From Maribellus maritimus (GTDB lineage: Bacteria > Bacteroidota > Bacteroidia > Bacteroidales > Prolixibacteraceae): a stretch of DNA of 64,000 nt. The notes below the pieces were generated by a model. The model saw only the letters and a program-made list of their open reading frames with translations, made no database searches and was not told the DNA's origin. Each line of letters opens with the position of its first letter. Position 1 is the first letter of the stretch. The stretch covers positions 62,001-126,000 of the forward strand of contig NZ_JAIKLE010000003.1 of the NCBI RefSeq assembly GCF_022267315.1, in the 5' to 3' direction. This document shows, piece by piece, positions 44,862 through 54,894 of the stretch. A program made the position numbers and the translations under genes.

Positions 44862-45479
44862 TCAGGAGTGACGGCTTTTTAATTCCTTTACAATATCTTC
44901 AATCCGATATCCTTTGTGAGACAATAAAACTATCAGGTGGTACAGTAAATCTCCTGCTTCATAAAGAAAATTCTCATCATCATTTGCCATTGCTCCAATG
45001 ATGGTTTCGACAGCTTCCTCTCCCACCTTTTGTGTAATTTTTCTTGTTCCTTTCGTAAAAAGCGAAGTAGTATACGAACCTTTAGGCATTTCCTTTTTCC
45101 TCTTGTCAATAAAATCCTGCAGATAACTCAAAAACTGCACATCTGCTTTTGGATTCATTTCATAAAAACAGGTATCGTTCCCTGTGTGACAGACCGGCCC
45201 CACCGGATTTGCTTTTATCAGAAGGGTATCGTCGTCGCAATCGATCAGTATGGAAACCACATTTAAAAAATTGCCCGATTCTTCTCCCTTGGTCCACAAC
45301 CGGTTTTTGGTCCTGCTAAAAAAAGTGACCTTGCCCAGTTCCTGCGTTTTCACCAAAGCTTCCCGGTTCATAAAACCAACCATTAAAACTTTCATCGATT
45401 GATTATCCTGAACTACTGCCGGAACCAATCCGTCGAGTTTGGAAAAATTTACCTGATCAATATTCTTTAATTCGTTCAT
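44862..45479 (-). CDS. hisIE: Bifunctional phosphoribosyl-AMP cyclohydrolase/phosphoribosyl-ATP pyrophosphatase
   Basis: Catalyses steps 2 and 3 of histidine synthesis. The N-terminal HisI half has the zinc motif CHTGNDTC and RTKNRLWTKGEESGN; the C-terminal HisE half has the EEAVETIIGAM and YEAGDLLYHLIVLL pyrophosphatase segments. The fused length (205 residues) is typical. I chose ATG 45479 over an upstream TTG. It is the last gene of the amino-acid supercluster. Confidence 0.95.
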   Translation of the reverse strand: MNELKNIDQVNFSKLDGLVPAVVQDNQSMKVLMVGFMNREALVKTQELGKVTFFSRTKNRLWTKGEESGNFLNVVSILIDCDDDTLLIKANPVGPVCHTGNDTCFYEMNPKADVQFLSYLQDFIDKRKKEMPKGSYTTSLFTKGTRKITQKVGEEAVETIIGAMANDDENFLYEAGDLLYHLIVLLSHKGYRIEDIVKELKSRHS

Positions 45480-45518
45480 GATTTCCAATTTGTTGCGAAA
45501 ATAATAATTGATATTTTT

Positions 45519-46274
45519 TTATCGAACAATGATCCCGTTTTCTTTTAGATAATTTTTTAACTCAGGAATGGGAATCTCATTGTAATGAAATATGCTGGCC
45601 GCCAGTCCTGCATCTGCTTTTCCTTTGGTAAAAACATCCGTAAAATGTTCTTTTGCTCCTGCTCCTCCTGAGGCAATAATTGGAATTTTCAAAGAGTCAG
45701 CCATTTGAGCCAGTTGTTCATTGGCAAAACCGTTTTTTGTGCCGTCGTGGTTCATCGATGTAAAAAGTATTTCACCAGCGCCACGATCTTCGGCTTCTTT
45801 TGCCCACGAGAAAAGTTCCTTTTCTGTCGGAATTCTTCCTCCATTTACAGTTACTGTCCAATGATTCTTTTCATCACCACGTGCATCGATAGCTACCACA
45901 ACAAACTGACTCCCAAAATTCAAAGCCAAATCATCAATCAACTTTGGATTTCGAACTGCGGAAGAATTAATCGAAATCTTATCAGCACCTGCACTCAAAA
46001 GCTTCTCGGCATCGCTTAGTTCACTTATTCCACCTCCAACTGTAAACGGAATATTCAGATGTGCAGCAATACGCTTCACCAGTTCCACAAAAGTTTTCCG
46101 CCCTTCGTGGGTTGCAGTAATATCTAAAAAAACCAGTTCGTCGGCACCATCGGCTGCATATTTTGCACCCAACTCAACCGGGTCGCCTACTTCCTGAATA
46201 TTTACAAAATTTATCCCTTTAACCGTTTGTCCGTTACGGATATCTAAACATGGTATGATTCGTTTTGCAAGCAT
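45519..46274 (-). CDS. hisF: Imidazole glycerol phosphate synthase subunit HisF
   Basis: A 251-residue (beta/alpha)8 cyclase. Catalytic aspartates lie in [14 protein letters not shown] (Asp11) and [10 protein letters not shown] (about Asp130), and the phosphate-binding VGGGI and ASGGAG loops are present. HisF needs the glutaminase HisH, whose gene is not in this window. It sits 39 bp from hisIE and about 100 bp from hisA. Confidence 0.96.
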   Translation of the reverse strand: MLAKRIIPCLDIRNGQTVKGINFVNIQEVGDPVELGAKYAADGADELVFLDITATHEGRKTFVELVKRIAAHLNIPFTVGGGISELSDAEKLLSAGADKISINSSAVRNPKLIDDLALNFGSQFVVVAIDARGDEKNHWTVTVNGGRIPTEKELFSWAKEAEDRGAGEILFTSMNHDGTKNGFANEQLAQMADSLKIPIIASGGAGAKEHFTDVFTKGKADAGLAASIFHYNEIPIPELKNYLKENGIIVR

Positions 46275-46373
46275 ATTTTTAGCTTCTTCCCAACCTTCCC
46301 GTAAAGAGAAGGGGGTATTGTTTTTTGAAACTTCTATTTTTCTTTCTCATTTCTCCTCTTTTAGAAGAAACGA

Positions 46374-47105
46374 TTATGAGCTTATAAAATTTTCAATTTC
46401 TTTCAAAGATATTTTATTCTCATAAATTGCCTTCCCGGTAATTACACCCGGCACACCTATTTCATCTAATTTTAATATGTCGTCCATGGAAGCAATTCCA
46501 CCACTGGCAATTATTTCCAGATCCGGAAGCAAGTTCATAATTTCATGATACAAATCAAATGAAGGGCCGGAAAGCATTCCATCGCGACTGATATCGGTTG
46601 AAATTACTTTTTCAACCCCCTTTTTACTAAAACCTTCAATAAAATCAATTACAGAAAGTTCAGTTGCCTCCAGCCAGCCACTTACAGCTATTTTTCCATC
46701 CTTTGCATCGGCGCCCAGTATAATTTTTTCGCTGCCATAATTTTCAATCCACTGTAAAAAAGTCTCCTTTTCCTTCACCGCAATACTTCCTCCGGTAACC
46801 ATTGCCGCCCCTGAATTAAAAGCGATTTTCAAATCGTCATTGGATTTTAATCCACCTCCAAAATCAATTACAAGCTCTGTTTTTGTTGCAATGGTTTCGA
46901 GCACCTTGTAGTTTACAATATGTTTGGCTTTGGCACCATCCAAATCAACCAGGTGAAGACGACAAATCCCTGCATTTTCAAACATTTTGGCAACTTCCAG
47001 CGGATTTTCATTGTATACTTTTTTCCGACTGTAATCTCCCTGCGAAAGCCGAACACATTTCCCTTCGATAATATCAATCGCAGGAATTATTTCTATTTTT
47101 TTCAT
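46374..47105 (-). CDS. hisA: Phosphoribosylformimino-5-aminoimidazole carboxamide ribotide isomerase
   Basis: The HisA isomerase, a (beta/alpha)8 barrel homologous to HisF. Catalytic acids lie in [14 protein letters not shown] and [11 protein letters not shown]. The start is ATG 47105 (MKKIEI) or 47108; a TTG at 47129 would begin inside a CATCTTTG promoter-like sequence and add eight residues. It lies 38 bp downstream of argF'. Confidence 0.95.
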   Translation of the reverse strand: MKKIEIIPAIDIIEGKCVRLSQGDYSRKKVYNENPLEVAKMFENAGICRLHLVDLDGAKAKHIVNYKVLETIATKTELVIDFGGGLKSNDDLKIAFNSGAAMVTGGSIAVKEKETFLQWIENYGSEKIILGADAKDGKIAVSGWLEATELSVIDFIEGFSKKGVEKVISTDISRDGMLSGPSFDLYHEIMNLLPDLEIIASGGIASMDDILKLDEIGVPGVITGKAIYENKISLKEIENFISS

Positions 47106-47143
47106 CATTCTTTTCCTTCCAGGGCACAAAGATGCAAGTTTAT

Positions 47144-48091
47144 TTACAATTCCTCCAAAATCATTTTTAAAACTGCTTGTGCCGTCACTTCTCGATTAGC
47201 AGCCTGCTGGATCACAATTGAATTTTTACTGTCTATAACACTATCAGCTACAACCACATTTCGCCGCACGGGAAGACAGTGCATAAATTTAGCATTGTTT
47301 GTCAGTGCCATTTTTTCTTCGTTCACTGTCCAGCTAAAATCTTTTGAAAGAATTTGTCCGTAGCTTGAGTAGGAAGCCCAATTTTTTGCATAAATAAAAT
47401 CAGCTCCTTCAAATGCCTCTTTCTGGTTGTATTCCACCTTTACGTTTCCGATAAAATCAGGAGCCAGCTCATAACCTTCCGGATGTGTAACCACAAGTTC
47501 ATAATCTGTTTCGCGCATCCATTCCACAAACGAATTAGCCACAGCCTGCGGCAAAGCACGAGGATGCGGTGCCCAGGTCAGGACAACTTTAGGACGTTCT
47601 TTTTGTTTGAACTCCTCGATGGTTACCAAATCGGCATAACTTTGCAGCGGATGCCGGGTTGCGCCTTCCATACTTACCACCGGCACTCCGGCATATTCAA
47701 CAAACTGGCTAATTATCTTTTCTGAATAATCATCCTCTTTATTTTGAAACCGGGCAAATGAACGTACTCCTATTACATCGCAATACTGACCAATCACAGG
47801 AATTGCTTCCAGCAAATGTTCCGGCTTATCTCCATCCATTACCACACCCAATTCCGATTCCAATTGCCATCCGTCTTCATTTACATTTAAAACCATAGTA
47901 TTCATTCCCATATTCATAGCAGCTTTTTGCGTGCTCAACCGGGTGCGTAAACTAGAGTTAAAAAAAATCAGAACCATCGTTTTATTTTTCCCAAGATGTT
48001 GGTATGCAAAAGGATTCTCCTTTACATCGAATGCAACATCAAGAGCATATTGCAGGCTTGGAATATCTTTTACTGATATAAAATTTTTCAT
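47144..48091 (-). CDS. argF': N-succinyl(acetyl)ornithine carbamoyltransferase
   Basis: Transfers a carbamoyl group to an N-acylated ornithine. The 315-residue protein has the carbamoyl-phosphate motif [14 protein letters not shown], and MHCLPVRRN. Residue 90 is proline in [10 protein letters not shown]; in the B. fragilis enzyme Pro90 specifies N-succinylornithine, while Xanthomonas uses Glu92 for N-acetylornithine (published structural work). I therefore infer N-succinyl-L-ornithine as substrate. It lies 30 bp after proA and its carbamoyl phosphate would come from the divergent carAB. Confidence 0.93.
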   Translation of the reverse strand: MKNFISVKDIPSLQYALDVAFDVKENPFAYQHLGKNKTMVLIFFNSSLRTRLSTQKAAMNMGMNTMVLNVNEDGWQLESELGVVMDGDKPEHLLEAIPVIGQYCDVIGVRSFARFQNKEDDYSEKIISQFVEYAGVPVVSMEGATRHPLQSYADLVTIEEFKQKERPKVVLTWAPHPRALPQAVANSFVEWMRETDYELVVTHPEGYELAPDFIGNVKVEYNQKEAFEGADFIYAKNWASYSSYGQILSKDFSWTVNEEKMALTNNAKFMHCLPVRRNVVVADSVIDSKNSIVIQQAANREVTAQAVLKMILEEL

Positions 48092-48120
48092 TGGTTTTTA
48101 TTTTATTGACTTTTGGTTTT

Positions 48121-49371
48121 CTATTTTGGTCTTACCTGTCCTTCGCCTTCAATAATCCATTTATAGCTGGTTAATTCCTCCAAAGCCATTGGCCCCCGGG
48201 CATGTAACTTTTGGGTACTGATTCCGATTTCTGCCCCAAGACCAAACTGGGCACCATCGGTAAAAGCGGTGGAAACATTCGAATAAACAGAAGAAGCATC
48301 AATCATTTTTCTAAAGTTTTTAATTCGTTCAGCATCTTCGGTTATAATTGCCTCGCTGTGTTTCGACGATTTTTCGTTAATCTGATCAACGGCTTCTTCA
48401 AAAGAGGCAACTGTTTTTACTGACATTTTCAGAGACAGAAACTCTGTACCGAAAGATTCTTCTATTGCCGGGAAAAGTAATTCCCCGGGATAAGCATCTT
48501 TTAGAACTGCATATGATTTTTTATCAGCATAAATTACAACGCTGCTTTCTGAAAGTTTTTTACCAAAATCAGGCAGGTCAGCCAAACGACTTTCATGAAT
48601 CACAAGACAATCGAGTGCGTTACAAACCGAAGGGCGACGTGTTTTTGCATTAAAGATAATCTCACGTCCTTTTTCTGCGTCGCCAAACTCATCAAAATAA
48701 GTGTGACAAATGCCGGCACCGGTTTCAATTACAGGAATAGTGGCATTTTCGCGCACATAATTTATCAGGCCCTGACTGCCACGTGGAATAATTAAATCAA
48801 TATAACCATGTGCCCTGAGCATTTCGTTTGTTTCTTCCCGACCTGCAGGAAGCAATGCTACAGTGTTCTCATCAATATCCGATTTTGTTAAAACATCCTG
48901 AATAATGGACACAATGGCCTGGTTGGAATAAAAGGCATCGCTGCCACCTTTCAAAACACAGGCATTTCCGGACTTGAGACAAAGTACAAACACATCAAAA
49001 GTAACGTTGGGCCGCGCTTCGTAAATAATTCCGATTACTCCAAAAGGGACAGTAACTTTACTAATTTTCAATCCATTGGGTCGTATGGTTTTCTTTAATA
49101 TTTTCCCCACAGGACTTTCCAAACCGGCTACATTCCTCATATCAGAAGCAATTCCCTTTATTCGATCCCCGGTTAACTTCAGCCTGTCGTACTTTGGGTC
49201 TTGCGGATCCATTCTCTCCAAATCCTTCTTATTTTCAGAAATAATAAAATCGGTTTGTCTCTCCGCCTCATCTGCCAATTTCAGCAAAACACGACTGATT
49301 GTTTCATTCTCCACAAGGTTTAATTTTCGTGAAGCTTGCAAAACCTGCTGAAGTTGTTTTTCTATCTTCAT
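48121..49371 (-). CDS. proA: Glutamate-5-semialdehyde dehydrogenase
   Basis: Reduces gamma-glutamyl phosphate to glutamate-5-semialdehyde for proline synthesis, with NADPH. The 416-residue aldehyde dehydrogenase fold has the [23 protein letters not shown] cofactor segment and the catalytic Cys in [12 protein letters not shown]. It lies within the arginine genes; proB is upstream with 155 bp between, in which a GC-rich hairpin repeat is found. Confidence 0.95.
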   Translation of the reverse strand: MKIEKQLQQVLQASRKLNLVENETISRVLLKLADEAERQTDFIISENKKDLERMDPQDPKYDRLKLTGDRIKGIASDMRNVAGLESPVGKILKKTIRPNGLKISKVTVPFGVIGIIYEARPNVTFDVFVLCLKSGNACVLKGGSDAFYSNQAIVSIIQDVLTKSDIDENTVALLPAGREETNEMLRAHGYIDLIIPRGSQGLINYVRENATIPVIETGAGICHTYFDEFGDAEKGREIIFNAKTRRPSVCNALDCLVIHESRLADLPDFGKKLSESSVVIYADKKSYAVLKDAYPGELLFPAIEESFGTEFLSLKMSVKTVASFEEAVDQINEKSSKHSEAIITEDAERIKNFRKMIDASSVYSNVSTAFTDGAQFGLGAEIGISTQKLHARGPMALEELTSYKWIIEGEGQVRPK

Positions 49372-49442
49372 TTTTACTGCAATTTATATTTTCTCTCCTT
49401 TTGTTCTCCCATTTGGAAAAAGAGAGGATTTTCGTTTTAAAA

Positions 49443-49466
49443 CCCTCTCCCGGGGGAGGGAGAGGG
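49443..49466. repeat. GC-rich hairpin repeat between proB and proA
   Basis: CCCTCTCCC-GGGGGA-GGGAGAGGG is a perfect 9-bp inverted repeat in a 155-bp spacer inside the operon. A degenerate relative (CCTTC-CCGTAAAGA-GAAGG) lies at about 46297-46315 between hisF and hisA. Such CTCTCC/GGAGAG hairpins look like a dispersed intergenic repeat family, and could partly terminate or stabilise the mRNA. Confidence 0.7.
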
Positions 49467-49526
49467 AGCTCAGAATAAGTTCAAATTAAGGCATAAAAAA
49501 GGGTAGAAAGGGTAGTATATCCTGAG

Positions 49527-50621
49527 CTATTTTTTATTTTCCATATATAAATAATCGTAATGAACCAATGGTTTCTGTTTTTCAGAATCCATTTCCTGTT
49601 TCATTTTATCGGAACCGTACTGTGCCTTACCTACTCCAACAACAGCTCCGGTCTCATCAACGATTTTTATTAAATCTCCTTTTTTAAATTCACTAATCAA
49701 CTTAACTACACCAACAGGCAACAAGCTAACTGCTTTTTCTGAATTCAGTGCTTTAATTGCTCCCTGGTTAATGACAACCTGCCCTTTTGCAAAATCGTCA
49801 GAATATCCAATCCATTTTTTTACTCCACTCGACGATTTTTTATTTGGTACAAAATAGGTATGTTCAAATTCCTTGTCTTTGTCAAGCAGGTCAATCAAAA
49901 CATTTTCAATTGTTCCGTTAGCCACATGAACCCCAATTCCATCGCCTGCAACCTTTTGGGCGATACGAAGTTTTGTAAGCATTCCTCCGCGGCCAAAGGT
50001 TGATTGTCCTTCCACAGCACTTCCTTTCAAATCCACCTCCTCGCGGTCAATCTGATGAATTAATTCAGCATTTTCATTTTGCGGATGCGTATTATAAACT
50101 CCGTTCACATTGGAAAGAATAACCAGAGCTTCCGAATTTACCATTGATGCAATTAAGCCCGAGAGTTCATCATTGTCTGTAAACATCAATTCGGTAACTG
50201 ATATGGTATCATTTTCATTTACTATCGGAATCACCTTATTTTCCAACAATGTGGTGATACAGTTTTTCATATTGAGATAATGCCCGCGGTCGGAAAAATT
50301 TTCCTTGGTTGTTAAAACCTGAGCACACACCAAACCATGTTCGCTGAAAAAATCGGAATAACGGCTTATAAGCTTCACCTGTCCCAAAGCAGCCCACAAT
50401 TGACGTTGCGATACGGCATCTGTTTTTTTTGCAGGCTCCAGCACTGCCCTTCCCGCAGCAACTGCCCCCGATGAAACCAACACCACTTCTACCCCATTTT
50501 TTTGAAGAAAGGCAATCTGATCCACCAAATGTGCAATACGCGCCACATTTAATGTTCCATCGGCTTTTGCCAAGACATTACTACCTATTTTAACCGTTAT
50601 TTTTTTGTAACGAAACTGCAT
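49527..50621 (-). CDS. proB: Glutamate 5-kinase
   Basis: Phosphorylates the gamma-carboxyl of glutamate, the first proline step. The 364-residue protein has the kinase segments KIGSNVLAKADG, VSSGAVAAG and NENDTISV and a C-terminal PUA domain (about 285-364). I chose ATG 50621 (MQFRYKKITVKIG), 7 bp after the proC stop; an upstream start would add 15 residues and overlap proC. Confidence 0.95.
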   Translation of the reverse strand: MQFRYKKITVKIGSNVLAKADGTLNVARIAHLVDQIAFLQKNGVEVVLVSSGAVAAGRAVLEPAKKTDAVSQRQLWAALGQVKLISRYSDFFSEHGLVCAQVLTTKENFSDRGHYLNMKNCITTLLENKVIPIVNENDTISVTELMFTDNDELSGLIASMVNSEALVILSNVNGVYNTHPQNENAELIHQIDREEVDLKGSAVEGQSTFGRGGMLTKLRIAQKVAGDGIGVHVANGTIENVLIDLLDKDKEFEHTYFVPNKKSSSGVKKWIGYSDDFAKGQVVINQGAIKALNSEKAVSLLPVGVVKLISEFKKGDLIKIVDETGAVVGVGKAQYGSDKMKQEMDSEKQKPLVHYDYLYMENKK

Positions 50622-50628
50622 TAAAAAA

Positions 50629-51432
50629 CTACTTCCCTGAATTATCGATTTTTTTATAAGATGCAAGAACCCCCTGAATTAATGAGGAACTGAATCCTTT
50701 GTGTTCCATTTCGTTTAAGCCGGTTATGGTGACTCCTCTTGGAGTAGTCACTTTGTCGATTTCGCGTTCCGGATGATGCCCCGTTTGCAGTATTAATTCT
50801 GTTGCGCCTTTTACTGTTTGTGCAGTTATAAACTGCGCCATATCGGCACCAAACCCAATTTCAATTCCGCCTTGCATCGCCGCCCTGATATACCGTAAGG
50901 CATATGCTATTCCACAGGATGAGAGAACAGTAGCTGCGGCCATCAATTCCTCCGGTATCTCAACGGTTTTGCCTAACTTCTCAAACAACTCTATCACAAA
51001 ATCTTTGTCTTCAGTTTTATTTCCATTGGTAGAGATACAGGTCAGCGATTCCTGTAATGCAATTGCAGTGTTAGGCATTACACGGAAAATAGAAATATTT
51101 TCACCGGCCATTTTTGTAAGATCTTCTATACCAACTCCAGCGACAATTGAAATAAAAATTTTAGCTGAAGTCAGCGCTGGTTTTATCTCATTAATTACAC
51201 CTTCTATATGATAAGGCTTTACAGCAACAATAAATACTCCGGCATTTTGAACTACCTCTTTGTTATTTTTGCATGCAGTAATCCCCATCTCCCTCATTTC
51301 GTTGAGATTTTTTTCTTTTGGATCGAAAACAAAAATATCCGAAGCACTTATAAAACCTGATTTAACGAGCCCAACAGCAATTGCTCCACCCATATTACCG
51401 GTACCTATAATTCCAATTTTTTTATTTTCCAT
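50629..51432 (-). CDS. proC: Pyrroline-5-carboxylate reductase
   Basis: The last proline step, reducing pyrroline-5-carboxylate with NADPH. The 267-residue protein has the Rossmann GTGNMGGAIAVGL at the N-terminus and the C-terminal signature VTTPRGVTITGLNEME. It lies between argD and proB, so a complete proline pathway is embedded in the arginine operon. Confidence 0.96.
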   Translation of the reverse strand: MENKKIGIIGTGNMGGAIAVGLVKSGFISASDIFVFDPKEKNLNEMREMGITACKNNKEVVQNAGVFIVAVKPYHIEGVINEIKPALTSAKIFISIVAGVGIEDLTKMAGENISIFRVMPNTAIALQESLTCISTNGNKTEDKDFVIELFEKLGKTVEIPEELMAAATVLSSCGIAYALRYIRAAMQGGIEIGFGADMAQFITAQTVKGATELILQTGHHPEREIDKVTTPRGVTITGLNEMEHKGFSSSLIQGVLASYKKIDNSGK

Positions 51433-51465
51433 TATACTAAGTTACAAAATGGTTATGGCTGAAAA

Positions 51466-52617
51466 CTATTTTTCAACCATCGACACAGAAGTGTCAATCA
51501 AAACCTTTTCAAAAGCGTTTAAAAAATCATTTGCTTCTGAAACACTTAAACTTAAAGGCGGCAACAACCTTATTATATTCTGACCGGAAACTCCGGTAAA
51601 CATTCCTTTTTCAAACAATAATTTGCTTCTAATTTCTTTTATTGGCTGTTTAAATTCCAAACCAATCATCAAACCTTTCCCTCTGATTTCAAATCCAGAA
51701 TCCCATTGAGAAAGACTGTCTATCAAATATTTCCCAACTTCCATAGCATTCCGGACAAGCTCTTCTGACTTCATTACATCCAATACGGCAATGGCAGCAG
51801 CACAAGCAAGATGATTTCCCCCAAATGTAGTTCCCAGCATTCCATACCAGGGCTTAATATCAGGATGAATCAGCACTCCTCCGATCGGGAAACCATTTCC
51901 CATTCCTTTGGCTGTGGTAATAATATCGGGATGAACATCAAAATACTGATGGGCAAAAAACTTACCGCTTCGTCCGTAGCCCGATTGAATTTCATCCAGG
52001 ATAAGCAGAAACTCATATTTTTTTGATAGTTGCCCCAGCTCTTCCAAAAAATGTTTTCCGGGTACATGAATTCCACCAATCCCCTGTATTCCTTCCACTA
52101 AAACGGCGGCAACTCCTCCTTTTTCCAGTTCTGTTTTTACAGCCTGAATGTCGTTAAACGGAAGTATAATCGCATTTTCAGTTTCATTTACAGGAGCCAC
52201 AATTTTTGGATTGTCGGTTAATGCAACTGCGGCGGAAGTACGTCCGTGAAATCCTTTTTTAAAGCTGATAAATTTCTTTTTGCCTGTAACAAACGAAGCC
52301 AGTTTTATTGCATTCTCATTGGCTTCTGCACCTGAATTACAAAGGAAAAGCTGATAATCAGGGTATCCTGAGGCTTCTCCCAGTTTTTCAGCCAACTCCT
52401 TTTGTAAAGGATTTTGAACAGAGTTGGAATAAAAACCAATTTGTGAAAGCTGGCTGGAAATTTTTTCAACATAATGCGGATGACTGTGTCCGATTGAAAT
52501 TACAGCATGGCCGCCATACAAATCGAGATATTTTTTTCCTTCAGAATCCCAAACATAGCATCCTTCTGCTTTTACAGGGGTAATATTAAAAAGCGGATAT
52601 ACATCAAATAAATTCAT
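51466..52617 (-). CDS. argD: N-acyl(succinyl/acetyl)ornithine aminotransferase
   Basis: A class-III PLP aminotransferase of 383 residues that makes N-acylornithine from N-acylglutamate semialdehyde. It has the HGRTSAAVALTD segment, the catalytic Lys in TTAKGMGNGFPIGG, and LILDEIQSGYGRSG. Given the succinyl-type carbamoyltransferase downstream, N-succinyl-glutamate semialdehyde is the likely substrate (inference). It lies 2 bp after argC. Confidence 0.92.
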   Translation of the reverse strand: MNLFDVYPLFNITPVKAEGCYVWDSEGKKYLDLYGGHAVISIGHSHPHYVEKISSQLSQIGFYSNSVQNPLQKELAEKLGEASGYPDYQLFLCNSGAEANENAIKLASFVTGKKKFISFKKGFHGRTSAAVALTDNPKIVAPVNETENAIILPFNDIQAVKTELEKGGVAAVLVEGIQGIGGIHVPGKHFLEELGQLSKKYEFLLILDEIQSGYGRSGKFFAHQYFDVHPDIITTAKGMGNGFPIGGVLIHPDIKPWYGMLGTTFGGNHLACAAAIAVLDVMKSEELVRNAMEVGKYLIDSLSQWDSGFEIRGKGLMIGLEFKQPIKEIRSKLLFEKGMFTGVSGQNIIRLLPPLSLSVSEANDFLNAFEKVLIDTSVSMVEK

Positions 52618-52619
52618 AA

Positions 52620-53588
52620 CTAAAATGCAACGGGTTTTAAATTCAATCCTGTTCTTTCATCCAGCCCAAACATCAAATTCATATTCTGAACTGCCTGACC
52701 GGAAGCTCCTTTTATCAGGTTGTCGGTTAAACTAATTATTACCAACTTATTGTTATGCTTTTCCAAATAGATAACTCCCTTATTGGTGTTAACCACCTGT
52801 TTCATTCCGGGATTTTTTTGACTTACAAATACAAACGGATGTTCGTTGTAAAAGTCCTGATATATCTTTTGGGCTTCTTCCTCCGAGCCATCAAACCGGG
52901 TATAGGCTGCAACAAAAATCCCACGGGTGTGATTTCCCCGAATCGGAACAAAATTAAAATCACTGACAAATGAAGGCTGCAATTGTTTTAAACTTTGTAA
53001 AATCTCGCCTTCGTGCTGATGCTCCATAATTTTATATGCGGAAAGATTGTTGTTTCGCCAGCTAAAATGCGATGTTTCTGTTGGTTTTTGGCCTGCACCT
53101 GTTGAACCGGTAATGGCCTGAATGTGCACTCCACTCTTTAACAAGCCTTCAGCGGCAAGCGGTAACAATGCCAACTGAATTCCGGTGGCAAAACATCCCG
53201 GATTTGCTATATTTTTTGCAACTTTTATTTCTTCCCTGTTGAGTTCCGGCAAACCGTAAACAAAGTTATTACCTTTCCTTTTTAATCTGAAATCATGGCT
53301 TAAATCAATAATTTTTAAAGAATCCGGGAGTTGATTTGTCTCCATAAATTCTTTTGATTTGCCGTGCCCCATACAAAGAAAAATGACATCGACCTTTGAA
53401 AAAGGCAATTCTTCCGTAAATTCAATATCCGTTTCACCTAATAAATCAACATGCACATCAGAAATCAAATTTCCGGCATTACTGGAACTCTGAACAAATA
53501 TAACTTCTGCCTGAGGATGATTTAGCAAAATTCGCAACAACTCTCCGGCAGTGTAACCGGCTCCTCCAATAATTCCAACTTTAATCAT
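52620..53588 (-). CDS. argC: N-acyl-gamma-glutamyl-phosphate reductase
   Basis: Reduces N-acylglutamyl phosphate to the semialdehyde. The 322-residue protein has the Rossmann GIIGGAGYTAGELLRILLNHP and the active-site Cys in ANPGCFATG. It is between argG (7 bp upstream) and argD (2 bp downstream). The acyl group may be succinyl, as for its neighbours. Confidence 0.96.
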   Translation of the reverse strand: MIKVGIIGGAGYTAGELLRILLNHPQAEVIFVQSSSNAGNLISDVHVDLLGETDIEFTEELPFSKVDVIFLCMGHGKSKEFMETNQLPDSLKIIDLSHDFRLKRKGNNFVYGLPELNREEIKVAKNIANPGCFATGIQLALLPLAAEGLLKSGVHIQAITGSTGAGQKPTETSHFSWRNNNLSAYKIMEHQHEGEILQSLKQLQPSFVSDFNFVPIRGNHTRGIFVAAYTRFDGSEEEAQKIYQDFYNEHPFVFVSQKNPGMKQVVNTNKGVIYLEKHNNKLVIISLTDNLIKGASGQAVQNMNLMFGLDERTGLNLKPVAF

Positions 53589-53595
53589 CCGTTTT

Positions 53596-54789
53596 TTATA
53601 TTTTCTTGTTTACCGAACTATAAATCTTTAGCGAATTGGATAATATTTTGGTAAATCCCTTGATATCATCACCGGTCCAGGCTTTTACAGTCTCTCCGTA
53701 CTCGCCAAATCCCGAATTCATTAAATCGTGTTCTGACTCAATGCCCTGCAATTCGAAATGATATGGTTTCAATTTTATAAAAACTTTCCCGGTAACATTT
53801 TCCTGTGTTGATTCAAGGAATGTTTCCATATTGCGCATCACTGGTTCATGATATAACGCTTCGTGCAAAAACATACCGTACCAGTTGGCAAGCTGTTCCT
53901 TCCAATATATCTGCCATTTGGTAAGTGTATGTTTTTCCAGTAAATGATGGGCTTTGATAATTAACATCGGAGCGGCGGCCTCAAAACCAACACGGCCTTT
54001 TATTCCAATGATAGTATCTCCGACGTGAATATCGCGCCCGATTGCATATTTTGATGCTATTTCTTCCAGAGCCTGAATGACCCCGGGCCCGCTTTCAAAA
54101 GTTTTCCCATCAATGGTTTTTAATTCGCCTTTTTCGAAACCAAGTTCAATTACTTTTTCATCGCTGCATTCGAGCTGACTTGGATAAGCTTCATTTGGTA
54201 ATCCTTTGGATGAAGTTAATGTTTCTTTTCCTCCCACACTGGTTCCCCACAGTCCCTGGTTAATAGAATATTGCATTTTGATAAAATCTTCTTCCACACC
54301 GTGCTTCTGCAAAAAATCAATTTCTTCCTGGCGACTTAACATTAAATCCCGGATAGGTGTGATGATCTCAATCTCCGGTGCCAAAACCTGAAAGGTCAAA
54401 TCAAAACGAACCTGATCATTACCCGCACCTGTACTACCATGTGCAATATAAGCGGCTCCGATTTTTTTTGCATAGTCGATGGTTGCAATGGCCTGAAAAA
54501 CACGTTCGGAACTTACAGAAATCGGGTATGTATTGTTTCTGAGAATATTACCATAAACCATGTACCGAATACATTTCTGATAGTATTCTTCTGTTACATC
54601 AAGGGTGACATGTTCCTTAGCACCAAGTTTATATGCTTTTTCCTCAATCTTTTTTAGTTCCCCGTCAGAGAAACCACCTGTATTTGCAATTGCAGTGTAA
54701 ACTTCAAAGCCTTTTTCTTCCTTTAAATATTTTACACAAAAAGAGGTATCTAAACCTCCGCTAAATGCTAGAACCAGTTTTTTACTCAT
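53596..54789 (-). CDS. argG: Argininosuccinate synthase
   Basis: Joins citrulline and aspartate using ATP. The 397-residue protein has the PP-loop AFSGGLDTS and the aspartate/citrulline-binding HGSTGAGNDQVRFDL. I chose ATG 54789 (MSKKLVLAFSGG); a longer reading to 54831 adds 14 unusual residues. It is preceded by about 105 bp of AT-rich sequence after the GNAT gene. Confidence 0.95.
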   Translation of the reverse strand: MSKKLVLAFSGGLDTSFCVKYLKEEKGFEVYTAIANTGGFSDGELKKIEEKAYKLGAKEHVTLDVTEEYYQKCIRYMVYGNILRNNTYPISVSSERVFQAIATIDYAKKIGAAYIAHGSTGAGNDQVRFDLTFQVLAPEIEIITPIRDLMLSRQEEIDFLQKHGVEEDFIKMQYSINQGLWGTSVGGKETLTSSKGLPNEAYPSQLECSDEKVIELGFEKGELKTIDGKTFESGPGVIQALEEIASKYAIGRDIHVGDTIIGIKGRVGFEAAAPMLIIKAHHLLEKHTLTKWQIYWKEQLANWYGMFLHEALYHEPVMRNMETFLESTQENVTGKVFIKLKPYHFELQGIESEHDLMNSGFGEYGETVKAWTGDDIKGFTKILSNSLKIYSSVNKKI

Positions 54790-54894
54790 GATAAATATCT
54801 TATAAAGAGCAACGAAGACGCCCAAATCCAATTTTAAAACTATTCATTTATTTTGCTGTCTGTATAAAAAATATCTATACTAATTAGCGCTCCG

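Noticed and set aside
47106-47129. Upstream TTG start for hisA
   Set aside because: It lies in a CATCTTTG promoter-like sequence and adds eight residues that HisA proteins lack; ATG 47105 is a standard start.
54790-54894. ARG box or internal promoter between the GNAT gene and argG
   Set aside because: Only a TGAAT half-site and no exact -7 element were found on the minus strand.
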